Source: Rhabdornis inornatus (taxonomy: Eukaryota; Chordata; Aves; Passeriformes; Rhabdornithidae). From it: a stretch of 64,000 nucleotides of DNA. Each line of letters opens with the position of its first letter. The stretch's first letter is position 1. The notes beneath the pieces are model-generated. The model was given only the letters and a program-made list of their open reading frames with translations. It was not told the DNA's origin and did not search any database. The stretch is taken from positions 1,947,231 to 2,011,230 of the forward strand of contig VWZS01000654.1 in NCBI GenBank assembly GCA_013397075.1, read 5' to 3'. Shown here piece after piece: positions 49,848-61,500 of the stretch. The translations under genes and the position numbers were made by a program.

Positions 49848-52439
49848 CACATTTTCTACAAAAGAAACTCCCTTTCTCCTCAGCATGAGTCTTCTCCCAG
49901 TTCAATTTAATGTAATAATATTCTTCACTGTGTTTTACATTTCTTGGCCCATCCCTAGTGTCTCTTCTACCTTTATTTTCTCCACTGCCAAAGCAAAATT
50001 TCAGTTTTCCTTCCGTATTCCCACTCTCTCCTCTTTGGAATAGTGTGAGGTTTTTGTTTTGCTCCTTCCCTTGGTCACATATCTCCTTTCTCCCCAGCCT
50101 GTCTGTCCTTCTTTCTCCTTTTTCTCCTGTCTTACTGTGAGTCTTCTTCCCTTCCCATCCACATTCTCCTCACCTAACTCTCCCAAGAGCATGCTTTGGA
50201 GCATGTACTGAATTTTAACAGTCACAGCCTGGTGTGCAGAAGATGACACCACACCAATGGCCAGACTTTGCTGTGCCACCACCTCGTGCTCCAATAACAT
50301 TTTCTGCCAGGTACTCATTGTTCCCCTGCCATCTCCTGCCTTTCCTCTTCTGCCAAACTCCACACAGTTGAAATGGTAACAGCTGTAAAAAGGTCTCTGT
50401 TGCTCCGATCCACGTATCCTGGGGGCTGAGGCATTGACCATTGGAACACTGCCTTAAAATAATCAATAACCGCGGGTGACACGCCAGCCTCACGCTGGCC
50501 AACCAGGGATAACTTGGGGTATTTCCTCATTCTCAGGGAGAAACAGCTATTTGTTTAATAGAGGCCATTACCCAAAAACCTTGCTGTGCCTCGTTCAGAA
50601 GGCCACGCTCCAGGAAAGAGGAGTTGGAAAGTCTGAAGCCGGCTGTGAGGAACTCTGGAGGCCATCTTAGCCCTGTTTAGAAGGTAAGCAAAAGTATTTT
50701 CATGCTTACTGTAGCATTAAAAAGCAAAACTTTCTAAAAACCTCACTAAAAATTAGAAGCTTGCTTTAGCCACCTTGCTTAACAAAGCTGTAGAATGTGC
50801 TTTTGTTTGGTTAATTAATAAAGTGGTTTAAGTGCTTCTGGCAAACCGGAGTGTCTTCCTAAGCTGTAATAATACATGCAGATTCTCTGATGTGCGCAGG
50901 TGGCGAGGCGGCATTGATTTTGGTGGTAGAGGCTCTCACTAGGTCTGGTGATTGTTGTTTAGGTTAAGTTCTCCCTGCAGTTTGAAGTGGTATTGAGATA
51001 GGTCAGAGAGAATGGGCTGGAACCCCCAGTTCTTCCAGACAAAGCAGCGTCATGTTGCTTTGTGCCGTACAAGAATTGGGCCCTCCAGCGATGTACGAAA
51101 GATGCAGAAGAGAATTTATAGCTCGACCACAAGGTTTAGCTTTTGTAAAAGGAGGTTAGGCTGTGCCTGTGTTTGTTGGCTTCTTTCTGGGGATGGGAAG
51201 TAGCTGAGGTTGGGCAAACGAATGGAAAAGCTACAGCTGGAATGAGGTGGGAAAGCAGGTAGGCAAGAGTCAGTTCAGAAAAATAACCTGGACATTGGTT
51301 ATTTGAAAGACAGGTGAAATATCCAATATTCTCTCAATTTTCCTGCATTCCCATTCCCCACTTCATCTTTCACTTACACATTGTTGGTCTGTTTAGATTT
51401 TCATCTGTTTGAGCCAGGGCTTTTTCCAAATGCTTTGCCAAATTTTGAGCACTGTGTAAACAACAGGTAATGACCATAAACACAGAAGTATATCTGTTAG
51501 AAATGATCCCATCTAGAATAGTTTTATGCTTAATTTAAAGATGGATTATAAAGCTCAATATGACTGCAAAGTTCTCAGAAGAAAAGGCATATAAGCACAG
51601 TGCTCTTGTTGAACTCATAGCAGCAGAGAACGATGAAAATTTTTTGCTATAGAAATGCAAACTCAGAAGTCGTCTCTGGCAGCCACAGCTGCTTCACAGC
51701 AATATATGGCACCCCATAAAGTCTTTCTGTTTTCCCTCTCAGCTGAAGTGGTCTGAGGACATCTCACCTGTTTTCTTACCTTATCTCTTCACTGTCTTCA
51801 TTCTGTCACCAAAGTCTGTTTTAGCCTGTCTTTGGCTTTCTCAAATGGCTTCAAGCTACCGTTCACCTGGGCCTTTTTTCTTGCTTGGGAACCCAACCTT
51901 GATTGATTTCTGTGTTCCCAGCTTGCTTAATACCTTCTCCACACCAGTCTTTGTCATAAAACTTTCTGGATTAGCCAATGCACATGAGTAAATTGAGGGA
52001 CATTTCACTGCTGACTGCCACAGTTATTACAAAAACTATTTGCACATAACAAGCAAAGGCATCTGCATGTGCATGTCCATGTCTTTTTCCTTTTCTTGTA
52101 TTTCCTAACTTACTCACAGGCAAGCAAAGCCCTTTTTGTCATAAACTGACAGTTCTCTCTGAGGACAGAAATCCACAGCTTGATATTTTGTATTTTCATG
52201 CACATTTTATATTTTTATGCATTTGAAAGCCTTGAGGTGGAATGAAGCTTTGATAAAACATCATGAAGAAGTTGTGGTCAGTTTGTGCCATAAAATTGAA
52301 GGTAGTACGTAAGTTCAATAACCTCTGACCCAGTAGTCTGAAATTTCAAAACTGACATGGAGATTTATCTGTGGATCCACTTTTGTACTGATCAGGCTTT
52401 TCTATCTGGCTGTAGATCACAGCATGGGTGCAGTGTGAG

Positions 52440-52790
52440 CTGAGGTTGTAGACTTTGGTGAAGAGGGGTCTAATAACAGCCTACAAAAAACTCAGAAGTG
52501 ACAGAGGTAATGGAGTGGTGTGAGAGGATACAATAAGGAGCAACAGTCCTGTTTGCAGCTTTGGAGATTCAGACTGGACATGAGAAAAGACTTTTTCATC
52601 AAGAGATTGAGTGAACCCTGCAACAGGTCACCCAGAGAGGTGGTGGTGGCTCCATCCTTGGGGGTTTTTAAAGCTGAGCTACACAAAGCCGTGGCTGACA
52701 CAGTGACCTAGTGTTGGTGGTAGTGTTCTGCTTCAGCAGGAGGTCAGACTGGACACCTGCAGAGATCTCTCTCAACCAGTGCTTTATTTG
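52440..52790 (+). mobile_element. CR1 LINE 3' end
   Basis: GTGAAGAGGGGTCTAATAAC, TCACCCAGAGAGGTGGTGGT and AGCAGGAGGTCAGACTGGAC then CTCTCTCAACCAGTGC. A CR1 3' end lacking the usual short terminal repeat; an A-rich tract follows. Confidence 0.8.
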
Positions 52791-52805
52791 TGTTGATGCT
52801 CTGAT

Positions 52806-52840
52806 AAAAAAAAAAAACAAAACAAAAAAAAAAAACAAAC
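52806..52840 (+). repeat. A-rich low-complexity tract
   Basis: A 35-base run of A broken only by single C residues, directly after the CR1 end. Confidence 0.85.
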
Positions 52841-53190
52841 CTGAATGCTATGAACTACTAAGCTACTGTATGTTATGACAGATCTCTGAAAATGAGATGG
52901 GATGGCTTTTTGACCCGCCTGTAGCAAACAGACACAGAATTAGACAGATTGCATTTTTGAGATATCTTAGGGTGGGTGCCAAACAGGCCTGTAATCCACA
53001 GTCATATCTACCCTTATGGGCAGAATAAGCAGGTCACAGTAAACAATAATAAATATTTCTCCAATTCTTGCTGAGGATGTATTTTTGACTGAAATAGAGG
53101 AAATGCAGCTGGTAGGCACCCTGGAGAGGCTTTCCCTGCTTGTCCCAGTGCCAAGGCAGGGTTGAATATTCACATGGTATCCTTGGTAGC

Positions 53191-55075
53191 TGTAGTGGAT
53201 CTAGTGCTGGCCAAATGCCAGCGCACCCACTAGAATTATTTACTCATTTTCTGCTGTAATATAAGGATTAGGAGAAAAGCAAGGCAGGCTCAAAACTTAA
53301 AAGGGTATAAAGAAAATTTTAATAACAGAATTAAAAGAAAAAATAAGAAGAAAATCAGAATAAACCTTCAGAACACTTCTCCTCCCCCCACACCCTCTTT
53401 TCTTTCCCACTGACAATGTAAAGAGACAAAACCTGGGACTTTCAGTCAGTTTATCACCTCTAAAATAATCTTTCTTCAGTTCACTTAGGGAGAGGAGTCT
53501 CTCTTGCCATGCCATGGAGACTTCTCCACAAGAAACAGATCTTTCGTGGTTTCAATGTCACAGCAAATCAGCTGCCCAGGAAAGGAAAATGTTTGCAGTG
53601 TGAAAGTCCCTCTCATGCCCAGCAGCTTTCCCACAGCTGCTTTCATGGACCATCTCAACTTATTGGGGTGCTATTTTAAGGATGAGCTATTCTAGCATAA
53701 AAATAGAAGTTCTCTTCATCCATCCCTGGGAACAGAGGTTTTCTTCTTGTATTCCTGGGGCAAGTTTTCTCATCTCTCATCTCTCTCTGTTGAAGTTTCT
53801 CTTTGGATCACAGCTACTGCAACGTCTGCTTATTTCAACAGTGATGCTTCTGCTCACAGCTGTAGTTAGAGCACTACATCCCCTTAAATGCATTCCATGA
53901 ATTACAGGGAAAAAACAAAGTCTGATATATCAAATATGTATCTTCACTATAGCCTCACAAAAGAATTTCAGCCCAAGACTAAGGTGTCTCTTCAATCCCC
54001 TCCCATCTAGAATTTGACTCCTTCTTCACTGATCTCAGTGTCCCATGTTGTTTTCTCTACATGTCTTCACCCTTTCCTTTTCCTGGTTCAGGAGAGAATT
54101 GGTGTTCATAGGTTAATTTGTTCTCAAGCTTTACCAGTTGAAACAGAGTCCTTATAGAGTTCTGCAGCGCTGCATGGTTGATCTCATCCAGGCTCTGTAT
54201 CAGAGAGATCACTCGCCGTGCCTCTCGCTGCTGGTCACTTGGTCTCAGCTGACGCTGTGTGAGCGGTGCCAGCTGCCGGCTCCATTCAGCGCTTTTCTTC
54301 ATGAGGAGCACCGAAAACAAGAAAAGCTGAAACTGTTTTTGTCCTTCTGTCTGCAGCATGGCTGGCTAAAAGGGGCTAAACAAACAAAGTTCATTGCCAG
54401 CCATGCTGAGATAGCCACGACTACGTGCCGCTGTCCTGGTAGCACCAATTTTGCCCACACAGTCCTGGCCACGTGGTCGCTCCTGGTCCAGGTGGCAGCG
54501 GCCACGCGGCCACTCCTGGCTCCAGCCACTCCTGGCCTCGGGGCTGCCCCCAGTGCTGACCATGGGGCCACTCCCGGCCCTGGTCTCCACTGCAGGGTTG
54601 CTCCTGGTGCCAGTATAGCCTCTGCTGGCATGGCCTGGTGGCACTGCTGGGAAAAGGACTGGTGGGCTCCCCGGCGAAGGGCTCAGCAGCCCCCTCACCA
54701 CCCCTCGGGGCCAACTTGGCCATGCGGGGCCAGCCCTCAAAGTCACTTGTTTGAAGGCTGGAAGCCGAGAGAGCCTTTCCCGGGCTTTGTTCATTTTTAA
54801 ATGTGTTTTTCCACAGAGGCATGTTCAACTCTTTTAAGTGCTTTAACCAAGTTTCAATCTTCAAACCTAGCCAGCTGAATGGCTCTGATCCCCACAGGGA
54901 ATCAGTCCCCCAGCTGAAAACCAGACGTCATTAAACTGCGACAGAAGCCATTTCCTGCTCTTCTCGACCTTCAGTGCAAGAGAATTCAAATCAGCTTCCC
55001 AAGACAGTGGTCCCAGAAAACCTAGTGCATCCACCTCCCCTTCCGCTCAAGGCCTTAACCCTGACTGCCTGCCAG
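53191..55075 (-). mobile_element. Long LTR-like element, probably a passerine ERVL-type LTR copy
   Basis: Read on the minus strand, the block resembles a dispersed LTR I associate with songbird genomes. It has a GC-rich 5' part (54,400-54,800), a middle with GTGAAGACATG, and a T-rich 3' part with TTTATACCCTTTTAAG, then CAGCAGAAAATGAGTAAATA, ending in CCACTACA at 53,191. It is bounded by TG...CA. No gag, pol or env reading frame is seen beside it, so it looks like a solitary LTR. I see no perfect target-site duplication. Identification is from memory; the right border is uncertain by some tens of bases. Confidence 0.55.
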
Positions 55076-55425
55076 GGTATCTTTTTGTGGGGTCATGGTT
55101 TTGTTATTGATATTCCTAATGGACAGACAATTGTCCATTAACAACTAAAATGAAACTCTCTGGTAATTTCCTACCAACACAGGTTTAGTCCTACAATTTT
55201 AAATAAATTCAATTAAACATCCCAGCTTTGAATAATCCAATTTTTAATAAATTCTCTGAAGAGAAAGGGTCTGTAGAACAGGATTATCTGTGTAAGTCTT
55301 ACCTGGAACATTTCTTTCTACAAAATTGATTCTTCTTTCATTAAAGAATAAAACTGCTGAAATCTGGCACTCCCTGCACTGCAGTAACCCAAACTTCCTG
55401 TATCTTTCCTGAGCAGAGAGCTGCC

Positions 55426-55596
55426 ATGTGCACAGGGAAGTGTTCGAAGTGCATTGGGATCACCCTCTTCCCACTGGCAGTATGTGCCATTGTCTCCAAC
55501 ATCCTCCTGTACTTCCCCAATGGACAAGTACTGCAGCTCAGCGAGATAACTGATTTGGTCTGGTTTTTCCATGGCATTCTGGGAGCTGGGATACTG
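55426..55596 (+). CDS. TM4SF exon 1: helix 1, first outer loop, start of helix 2
   Basis: 57 codons from ATG (context gccATGt) to CTG before a GTAAGA donor. Residues about 10-30 form helix 1 (LFPLAVCAIVSNILLYF). LYFPNGQ is the family signature after it, and VWFFHGILGAGIL starts helix 2. An AG at 55,414-55,415 (TTTCCTGAGCAG) could be a splice acceptor joining an upstream untranslated exon. Confidence 0.88.
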
Positions 55597-58500
55597 GTAA
55601 GAGATGAGTGTTTCTTGTGAGTTTTGTTCTGTTTTAAATTTGGGGCCAAGAAAACCTCAATTTAAAAAAAAGTTCATAAAAATATGTTTTGCATAAACAT
55701 ACAAACAGCTTAAATGAGAAGTTGGGTATGTAACTTATAAAATGCATTTAAGGCAGAAAAAATGCCTAGTCAAAGAAATACAAAACATTCCTGAAATAAA
55801 TATCAGGACTCCAAGTTAGGAAGAAGCACTAGGCCTGACTGGTCACTGTGGAGAAGAGTTACACAAGTGTTCATCCTCCAAGAGTGAAAGCAAAGCTGAG
55901 GTCCTAAGCTCAGCTGGAAGTGGTGAGTTTTCACTACTGTCTGTACCCCTCTGTTACTCCTCCAACTGATTTTATGTACACACAGTTGACAAAAACAGTA
56001 AGGGAAAAACTGAAACATGTTTCAGCAGACATTAGTTTGAGACCCAGCTAACACTTTACAAATGTGGAGTTGCAAATGGCTTAATAAGCTGAATGCCTCC
56101 TCTTCCCACACTCCCACCCACCTTCTTTTGGGTTGGATCTGGTTTGAATGTGCTCTTCTGTAACTAGTTCTGCATTCAGGGAGTCAGGAAAGATCACTTT
56201 TATGTGAATATCCATGGCTAGAAGGGAACATGTTGGGGAATACTTATCTTTCCAGTTCATCAGAAAACCTGCTCCCCTTGTGCTCTTTCAATTATCTACC
56301 CAAGTGCAGTTTAAAAGCTGAGCAAGTAACATGCATAGGACCATTACTGGGCAGATGGCAAACTGGCACAGAGCTGGCCAAAAAATAAAAGAATGTTTAA
56401 GAATAATTAACTTAGAAAAAAGTAAAACTCATTCACAATCTGACTATGATGCAGCTGCCACTTAAGTCTATGGAAAGCCTGCATGGATCTGGTTCATACT
56501 CATAATTCCTGAAGCAGAAACGTGGTACAAGATCATTCAATAAACTGTTCTCCACCAGCAGCTTGTCTGCTTCTTCTTGTGGCTACCACTTGGGCCTATT
56601 ACTCATGCTGTGCTTGAACATAAGCATGAGCTTGTAGAAGGAAGAAGTGGAACTACATGAGAGACCTTGTGGAAAATTCAGATCACTGCAAGCCCAGGAG
56701 TCATTGGCGTCCAATGAAAGGAAAGGCAGATGTTAGATGTGAGAGCATCATCAGCTCATTGAAAGCGCGCCTTCTTTTAAGGCTTCCACACAGACTTGCC
56801 TGTGGCCAGCACCACATACATCAAAAATGAGAACAGCTAGTCAGAGAAAAGGAAAAATTTGCATTGACCTTCAAAACAAGCATTAGGAGTAATTATTGAT
56901 CCACAAGCACTGCTGTTGAGCATACACATTTTCCAGAAAACAGCATGAGAAATGCCCACAGGGCAAGGGGAAAGAAAGCATTATCATCAGCTCCATCTTC
57001 CAGGTGCTGGAAGCATGGGAAAATGAAGATTGGCTTCTTGGTGTCCTGAGTTAAAACAAGGAACAGGATGTCTCACACCTGGAGTCTGGTCCATATCCTG
57101 ACACTATAGTGAGGAAAGATGAAGCTGCAATACATTCCCCCATGCACCTGGCTTCCTCCCAAAGGAAACTGAGGCAAGTCATGCCAACAGGTTGCTTGAT
57201 CTTGGAGAATCTCCCCAACAACTAGGACACAGTTTCCAGAGTCAAGACTGTGGGAGAAATTTCAGAACAGCCTGGCTGAGCTCTGTGGGCCAGTAAACCT
57301 CCCTCCACCTGGGAATTTAATCTGTAGACTGATACATAGATCATCAGCACACTCTTTGGCTGAGTAGCAAGCTCTACCCTTTCCTCCTCCTCTGCTGAAT
57401 CTCTAATGGAAATTATATGACATGAAAACCTCTCAATTTCCTTATTTAAAATATTCAGGATGCAAAGAGAGTAAGACTGGTTCTATGTGTCATAGTAATG
57501 TCTTTCCTCATGGAAAGCCTGTGTGTAACACAAGGAAATGCCTGACTGAGCCATGGCTCACACGCAGCTCTTGTTTTACTGACAACAGCCAAACCCAGCA
57601 AATTCTCATTCCCATGTCAAAAGGCAGGTATTTATGATCAGGCACTGCATAAAAAGAAAGCTGCCAAGCAAACCCTTCATCCTGAGCCAGGCTAATAGAT
57701 GGCACAAAAGTGTTTGCCACTTAGATGGGAAACCTCGAAAGAAAAATTACAACCCTGAAGGAAAAGGAATGTTGTTTTGATGGGCAGAGGTGTTAACTCT
57801 TCTGCTGAGTGCCAGATAGTTGAACACTGGGGCTGAGGCTGCCTTGGGGACGATTTGTGATTATTTAAGAGCAGATTTCTTTGCAGGAAGAGGAGCAGCT
57901 TTTTAACCTCAATGCTCTACTTCTGCAGTCTTCCAGATGTGGTCCACCCACCACTGTAGGTTGCCTCTGGGGCAGCAGAGAATAAACCCTTTGAAAAATA
58001 TTTAGGAGCCTACAAATCTAAGCAAGTTTCATAACACTGTCCCACACTGTTCAACAGAGATATTCACACTACACACATAAATTCTGTGGGCTTTGTTCGT
58101 CACGGTCATTATGTTCTTCCTGTCCTACTTGAGAAAAAATCTTGCCAGCATCTAATCAGGCCATTTTTACAGTTTTTACCTTTTATTTTTTTTGATTGAT
58201 TGATTGATTGACTGATTGGTTTGGGTTCTCCTTCTTTCATTAACTTTATGGTAATCATTTCCTACTTTCTTAAATACTTCTTTACTTGTTCTGCTCTTTG
58301 AGATTCTTTAACCAGCACTAGTGTGTAGAGACAAGGCAGTGGGAGTGTGCCGGCTGCACAGCCAGACCCACAAAAGCTTTCTTGCCCTCTGGCTACCAAA
58401 CTAAAGGCAACTTTTCCTAACTCCAGAGTGTCTGTAAGGCAGCATTATATCCCAAGTCATGGATAGTTAGTGACTGCATTGTATTGGTCCAGCTCCACTT

Positions 58501-61500
58501 GATAATTACCACAGAGAAAATTGACATGAACTGGAAGTTCCCTATTGACTGAAGTCCATCTTGTAGGTTTTCCAGAAGTTTAGCACAAAAAAAACCAAAA
58601 AAAAACACAAACAAAAAAAAAACAAAAAGCAAACCCCAAACCAAAGTCAGAATCTATTTCAAGAAGCTCAAGACTGATTTCCTAATTATAATCCAGAGCA
58701 GAATGCTCAGGAGGTTTAAACTGACATAATTCTTGGTCCAGCTATGTATCTTTTCTGGGCAGAAATTCCATTTTCTCAAAACTGACACATTTTTTCCAAA
58801 CAAAAAAGACCCTAACAATACTGTGCTGAACCTTTTTATACCCTGAAGAAAGCAAGACAACTTCAGCAATCAGAATTAATGTACCAGCAATTTGCCAGAC
58901 AGCTCTGGCTGTAATCCCACACTTATTTCTGAGTAACTCTTCAGCAGCACCAACATCCAAGCAGGTGGCAACTTCCAGAGAAGAGTCAGAAGGAGACTTA
59001 TATTTAAAGAACATGATGCCCGAGCTCTTAGAATTTGAAAACCACTCCAGCAGAAGTGCTGCACACCAATTCAGCCTGTGCTTTTCTTACAGGTTATTTT
59101 GCCGGCATTCATGATGCTGGGAGCAGGTGGAGCAGGATGTTGCGCTAACAGATGTGGGGTAAGTGGATATTTATGTGTTGAAATGGCACTACAGAGTTTG
59201 TGCAATAGCTCTTTAAATGGCTGCTCAGCAGGTGCAAATGTGCAGTGACAAACCATCACACCACTGTCAGCAGCCATGTCAGGGAAACGTAGAAGAGGAG
59301 CTTGATCTACAGCGTCCCGGGGCTGGGGCTGAGAGCTCAGTTAGCCAACAAGAACGTTATGATGCTGCAGCTGCTGATATGAGGGAAATCAGCCAGGGAC
59401 AGTGCTGGAACCCTTAGACACAATGCTGAGGGCAAAGGGGACTACATCACATAAAGTAAAATGTGGCTTCAGCTTCCCCTGCTCAAGGCAATCCTAAAGA
59501 CTGAGACACCTGCCTGTTCCTCCTGCTTCCACAGAGTCCTATTTCCTGCATACCCTTCCATGGCAATCTGCTTTTCCACAGGTTCATCCCTGCTTTTCTC
59601 TGTAGGGATACACAGGTCCCCTATTTGCAGGTCCATGCCAAAAGCGTGAGCTGCTGCATCTGGCACCGAGGAGCCAGCACTGCTTCCTGCAGTTCTGACC
59701 AGGAGCTCACATGTGCCCAGATGTTATGCATGTGAAATGTGAAAATACAATTTAGGCTCTCTGACATCTAAAGAAAGGCCAGAGAGATTTTTTTTCCTTG
59801 ATAATTAAGAATATTATAAAGCAGTATGTTATAAAGGCATCTCCCTTCATCCTCAAGCTCTGGGCACAGACTTCTGTGTGGCTATCATTATTGGCAAGAA
59901 TAAACTGACTTGGAAATTTTTTGAGTCTGTATCCTTCCCAGAAGCAGCCTGGAATGAGAGATTCCATGCAATAAAGCATGTCTCTTCTGTAGTCTTCAAT
60001 TAATGCTTAGTCTGGTCCATGAGAAAACCTTTGCCTCTTTGAAACATTTACTTAAATAAATTCATTATTCATAATACCAAAATCGCATTCATTATTAGGA
60101 TGTCAGCAAGCACATCCCAAAGGACATGCCATTACATTGATTCTACCAAATGTCACATGCACAGACAGGATGCTAACAAAGGCCAAGCAGGCCAGTTGCA
60201 GAGCTGGGGTGAGATCCTAGGCACCCTGCAAACCGTGCCTGAGCCAGCTGCTTTCCTTGATTTTGAGTGATATAGAAAGCAGTAATGAAAGACAGCCACT
60301 GTAGTGGTTCCTACACTCACTGAATCTGGGAAGTCACGAGGGGAAATCCAGCTGAACTGGGCTGAGTTCACAAAACATCTCAGGTGTCTCTTCTCCATCT
60401 TTCATCCCAGCCCTCAATATTACAGAGCTAAGAGTCAAACTTCCCCAGGCTGGCTGGGTTCACTCCCCAGCCCAACAACACAGGCAGTAGCACAGTGTCA
60501 TCCAGCAGCCCACATCCACAGACCCACCACAACCCTTCATTCTCCCCCTCCTCTTTCACTGTCTGAGCCATTCCTAGCAGCAGTACATCAATGCCAGATA
60601 CCCTGTCTGCATCCCAAGATATCCCAGATACCCTTCCCATCACTGATCGGTTACATGCAAGCCGTTTCTCCTCTTCTTTATTTGCTGTTATGAAGGAATA
60701 AAATAGATGTTAAGAAAGTAAATTGATTATGCACTGTGGTATTTTGTAGAATCAGGAGAATTGCAGAATCATTAAGGTTGGAAAAAAACTCCAAGTCCAT
60801 CAAGTCCAACCTTCAAATGAATACCACCATGCCCACTAAACAATATCAGGAAGTGGCTGATGGCCAAGTGATGAAGCTACTCAAACCAAACTGGAAAATA
60901 GGCTCAGTGAGGACAGTCTATCTATGAAAATGCTGTCTTTTTGAACACACACCCCTCTGGAGTCATACACTCTGTGAGGTGGACAGGGTGAAGCTCTATC
61001 CCCTATTTTTTAAACAGACTGTGGCTCAAAGTAAGGATGAGATGGGGACATGAACCAACAGTGAGTGGCTGCAAACAACACTAAAAACAAGTTTACCCTG
61101 CACAGCTCCTGGGGAAGAGTGTTTTCCAAATATTCAAAAAGAGGTGAGTGTTACAGGGAGATCTGAAAGCTGATGATCTGCTTCTTCAAGGGAAGAAACC
61201 TCAGGCAAAATTTGATTTGTGGAGAGTGGGAGAAAATGCACAGACATCCACAGCAGGGGTACTCAGATGTCCTGACTATAAGGGTTGTATATGCAAGACA
61301 GGGTATGGTGTGAGGCCCTGGAGAGCAGAGGACTCCTGGGATTGGTTCAAACATTCACAATATCAGCAACCTCTCCAAGTGCCAGAGCTTCTTGGGAGGT
61401 AGGTCTGGATGGACCTGCTAACGGGTCCCCAGCTACTTCCACCTACTGGCAGAGAAATAGCCCTCATGGAACTACTCAGGAGCCTCTGTAATCCAAAGGC

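Larger units (their letters stand above)
36451..53190. other. Intergenic region between the ferroxidase and TM4SF genes
   Basis: About 16.7 kb with no exon, pseudogene or RNA gene that I can support. The open frames are short and unrelated to known families. Contents listed separately: octamer cluster (38,555-39,224), SINE-like relics (41,270-41,400 and 43,090-43,480), CR1 fragments (45,120-45,265 and 52,440-52,790), a TTA microsatellite (49,832-49,847) and an A-rich tract (52,806-52,840). Much of the rest is AT-rich single-copy-looking DNA. Confidence 0.6.
55597..59092 (+). other. Intron 1 of the TM4SF gene (3.5 kb)
   Basis: Bounded by GTAAGA and TTCTTACAG. Apart from the two low-complexity tracts I see no repeat or exon in it. 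Confidence 0.8.

Noticed and set aside
54138..54800. 220-codon open frame on the plus strand, plus three frames on the minus strand
   Set aside because: They fall in the GC-rich part of the LTR-like block, where stops are rare. The composition is repetitive and no domain is recognisable.
53160..55100. Target-site duplication around the LTR-like block
   Set aside because: The flanks (ggtagc on the left, gggta on the right) are only loosely alike, so no duplication is claimed.
55318..55649. Minus-strand frames of 84-102 codons over TM4SF exon 1
   Set aside because: Shadows of the TM4SF exon, whose plus-strand frame has a clear family signature and splice donor.
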